Shown here: one piece after another, positions 39,201 through 39,986 of the stretch | Position numbering within the stretch: the first letter of the stretch is position 1 | Layout: each line of letters opens with the position of its first letter | From: a virus | Length of the DNA: 39,986 nt | Strand: one strand, 5' to 3' | IMG/VR virus record: IMGVR_UViG_3300025280_004594 | Span: 1-39,986 of that record | Translations under genes and position numbers: made by a program | Notes under the pieces: generated by a model | What the model saw: only the letters and a program-made list of their open reading frames with translations | Database searches by the model: none | What the model was told of the DNA's origin: nothing

Positions 39201-39986
39201 AGGGGTTGATGATCTTAAATCCGCCGTTAGTGAAGTATGATGAGGAAACCGCAGAGAACCTACAACCATCATTTGAATTTGATGTTGCTGGCTCTCAAAC
39301 GGAATAATAGCGTGCCAATATATGTATATTTTTGCGAAGAGTGCGAAAAAGAACTTAAAACGCTACATTCCATTAAAGAAAAATATACAGTTTGCCAAGA
39401 AATAGAAAATTGTGAACTTGAAGGAAAGCTTAGGCGTCTTCCAAGTAATTTTTCTACACAATATAAAAAACAAGAAAAAAAACAAAAAGTTGGATCTTTA
39501 GTAAAAGATTTTATCGAAGACACCAGAGACGATCTTAAAAAAGAAAAAGAAGTTTTACGCAAACAGGAGTATGAAGAATGATTTTAATTTTACTAATAAC
39601 ATCTACTGTAATCAACTTGTTTTTTGTATGGTATATATACAAATTATTAAAAAAGCTATTATTTGTTTCTGATAATATAGGAGACTTTTTAGATGTTTTA
39701 CAAAATTATTCTGAACATATAGAATCAGTTTATAATATGGAAACATATTATGGTGATGAAACAATTGATCGCCTTTTAGAACATTCTAAAGAAATTGTAA
39801 AAGAAATAAAAGCTTATGAAGAAATATACACATTAATGGATATAGATGAAGAAAAGGAGATAGAAGAACATGGCGAGGAAACGTAAGAATCATTATTTTA
39901 CTAAAGTGCATCAAGACGCTATAGTTGAGTACACAGCAACAAAAGATCTAAAAATTAGAACAAAACTATATATTGAACTTATAGGC

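Overview
The window looks like part of the genome of a large tailed phage of the T4-like (myovirus) type, most likely from a marine or aquatic bacterium. The sequence is AT-rich and tightly packed. Almost every gene lies on the + strand, with 1-4 nt ATGA/TAATG overlaps. It carries phage-type genes: PhoH, a Cas4/RecB-like PD-(D/E)XK nuclease, and the first 39 codons of what looks like a gp55-type late sigma factor at the right edge. No ribosomal, tRNA or chromosomal housekeeping genes are seen. No CRISPR array, insertion sequence or tRNA was found.

Layout. (1) 1-8102: a block of probable virion or assembly genes. It holds the C-terminal end of a possible vWA protein, small proteins, a 1209-aa protein with an HELVH motif and a striking GC-rich interior, and a 741-aa protein joining a ligase-like nucleotidyltransferase to an NMNAT-like domain. 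(2) 8155-9215: a regulatory/RNA segment with a Fis-type HTH protein, a promoter and terminator bracketing a structured ncRNA of about 158 nt that I cannot assign to a family, and a complete one-piece tmRNA (tag ANDNVEFNYALAA). (3) 9273-16839: accessory and metabolic genes. They are an FtsZ-family GTPase, small conserved proteins, a type II GAPDH-like oxidoreductase, a secreted trypsin-like lipoprotein (the only convincing minus-strand gene), PIN-PhoH, a gluzincin-type metallopeptidase and the nuclease. (4) 16849-39078: 22 consecutive genes for sugar-nucleotide synthesis and glycosyl transfer. (5) 39068-39986: small phage genes (zinc ribbon, membrane protein) leading into the sigma factor.

The glycan island contains at least eight glycosyltransferases and five SDR epimerase/dehydratases (one RmlB-like). 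It also holds a DegT aminotransferase, a convincing RfbH (3-dehydrase, His in place of Lys, Fe-S cysteines), a shortened UDP-sugar dehydrogenase, a NodU-type carbamoyltransferase, a methyltransferase, a transaldolase, a HAD phosphatase and a nucleotidyltransferase-kinase fusion. No flippase, polymerase or other multi-spanning membrane protein is present. This suggests that the product decorates a cytoplasmic target such as virion proteins or DNA, or feeds host export machinery, rather than forming a self-contained O-antigen pathway.

The most interesting points are the probably unclassified ncRNA beside a phage tmRNA and an FtsZ homologue, the ligase/NMNAT fusion, the GC-rich block inside an AT-rich structural gene, and the export-less dideoxy-sugar glycosylation island. 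Domain assignments come from motif recognition by eye; no database search was run.
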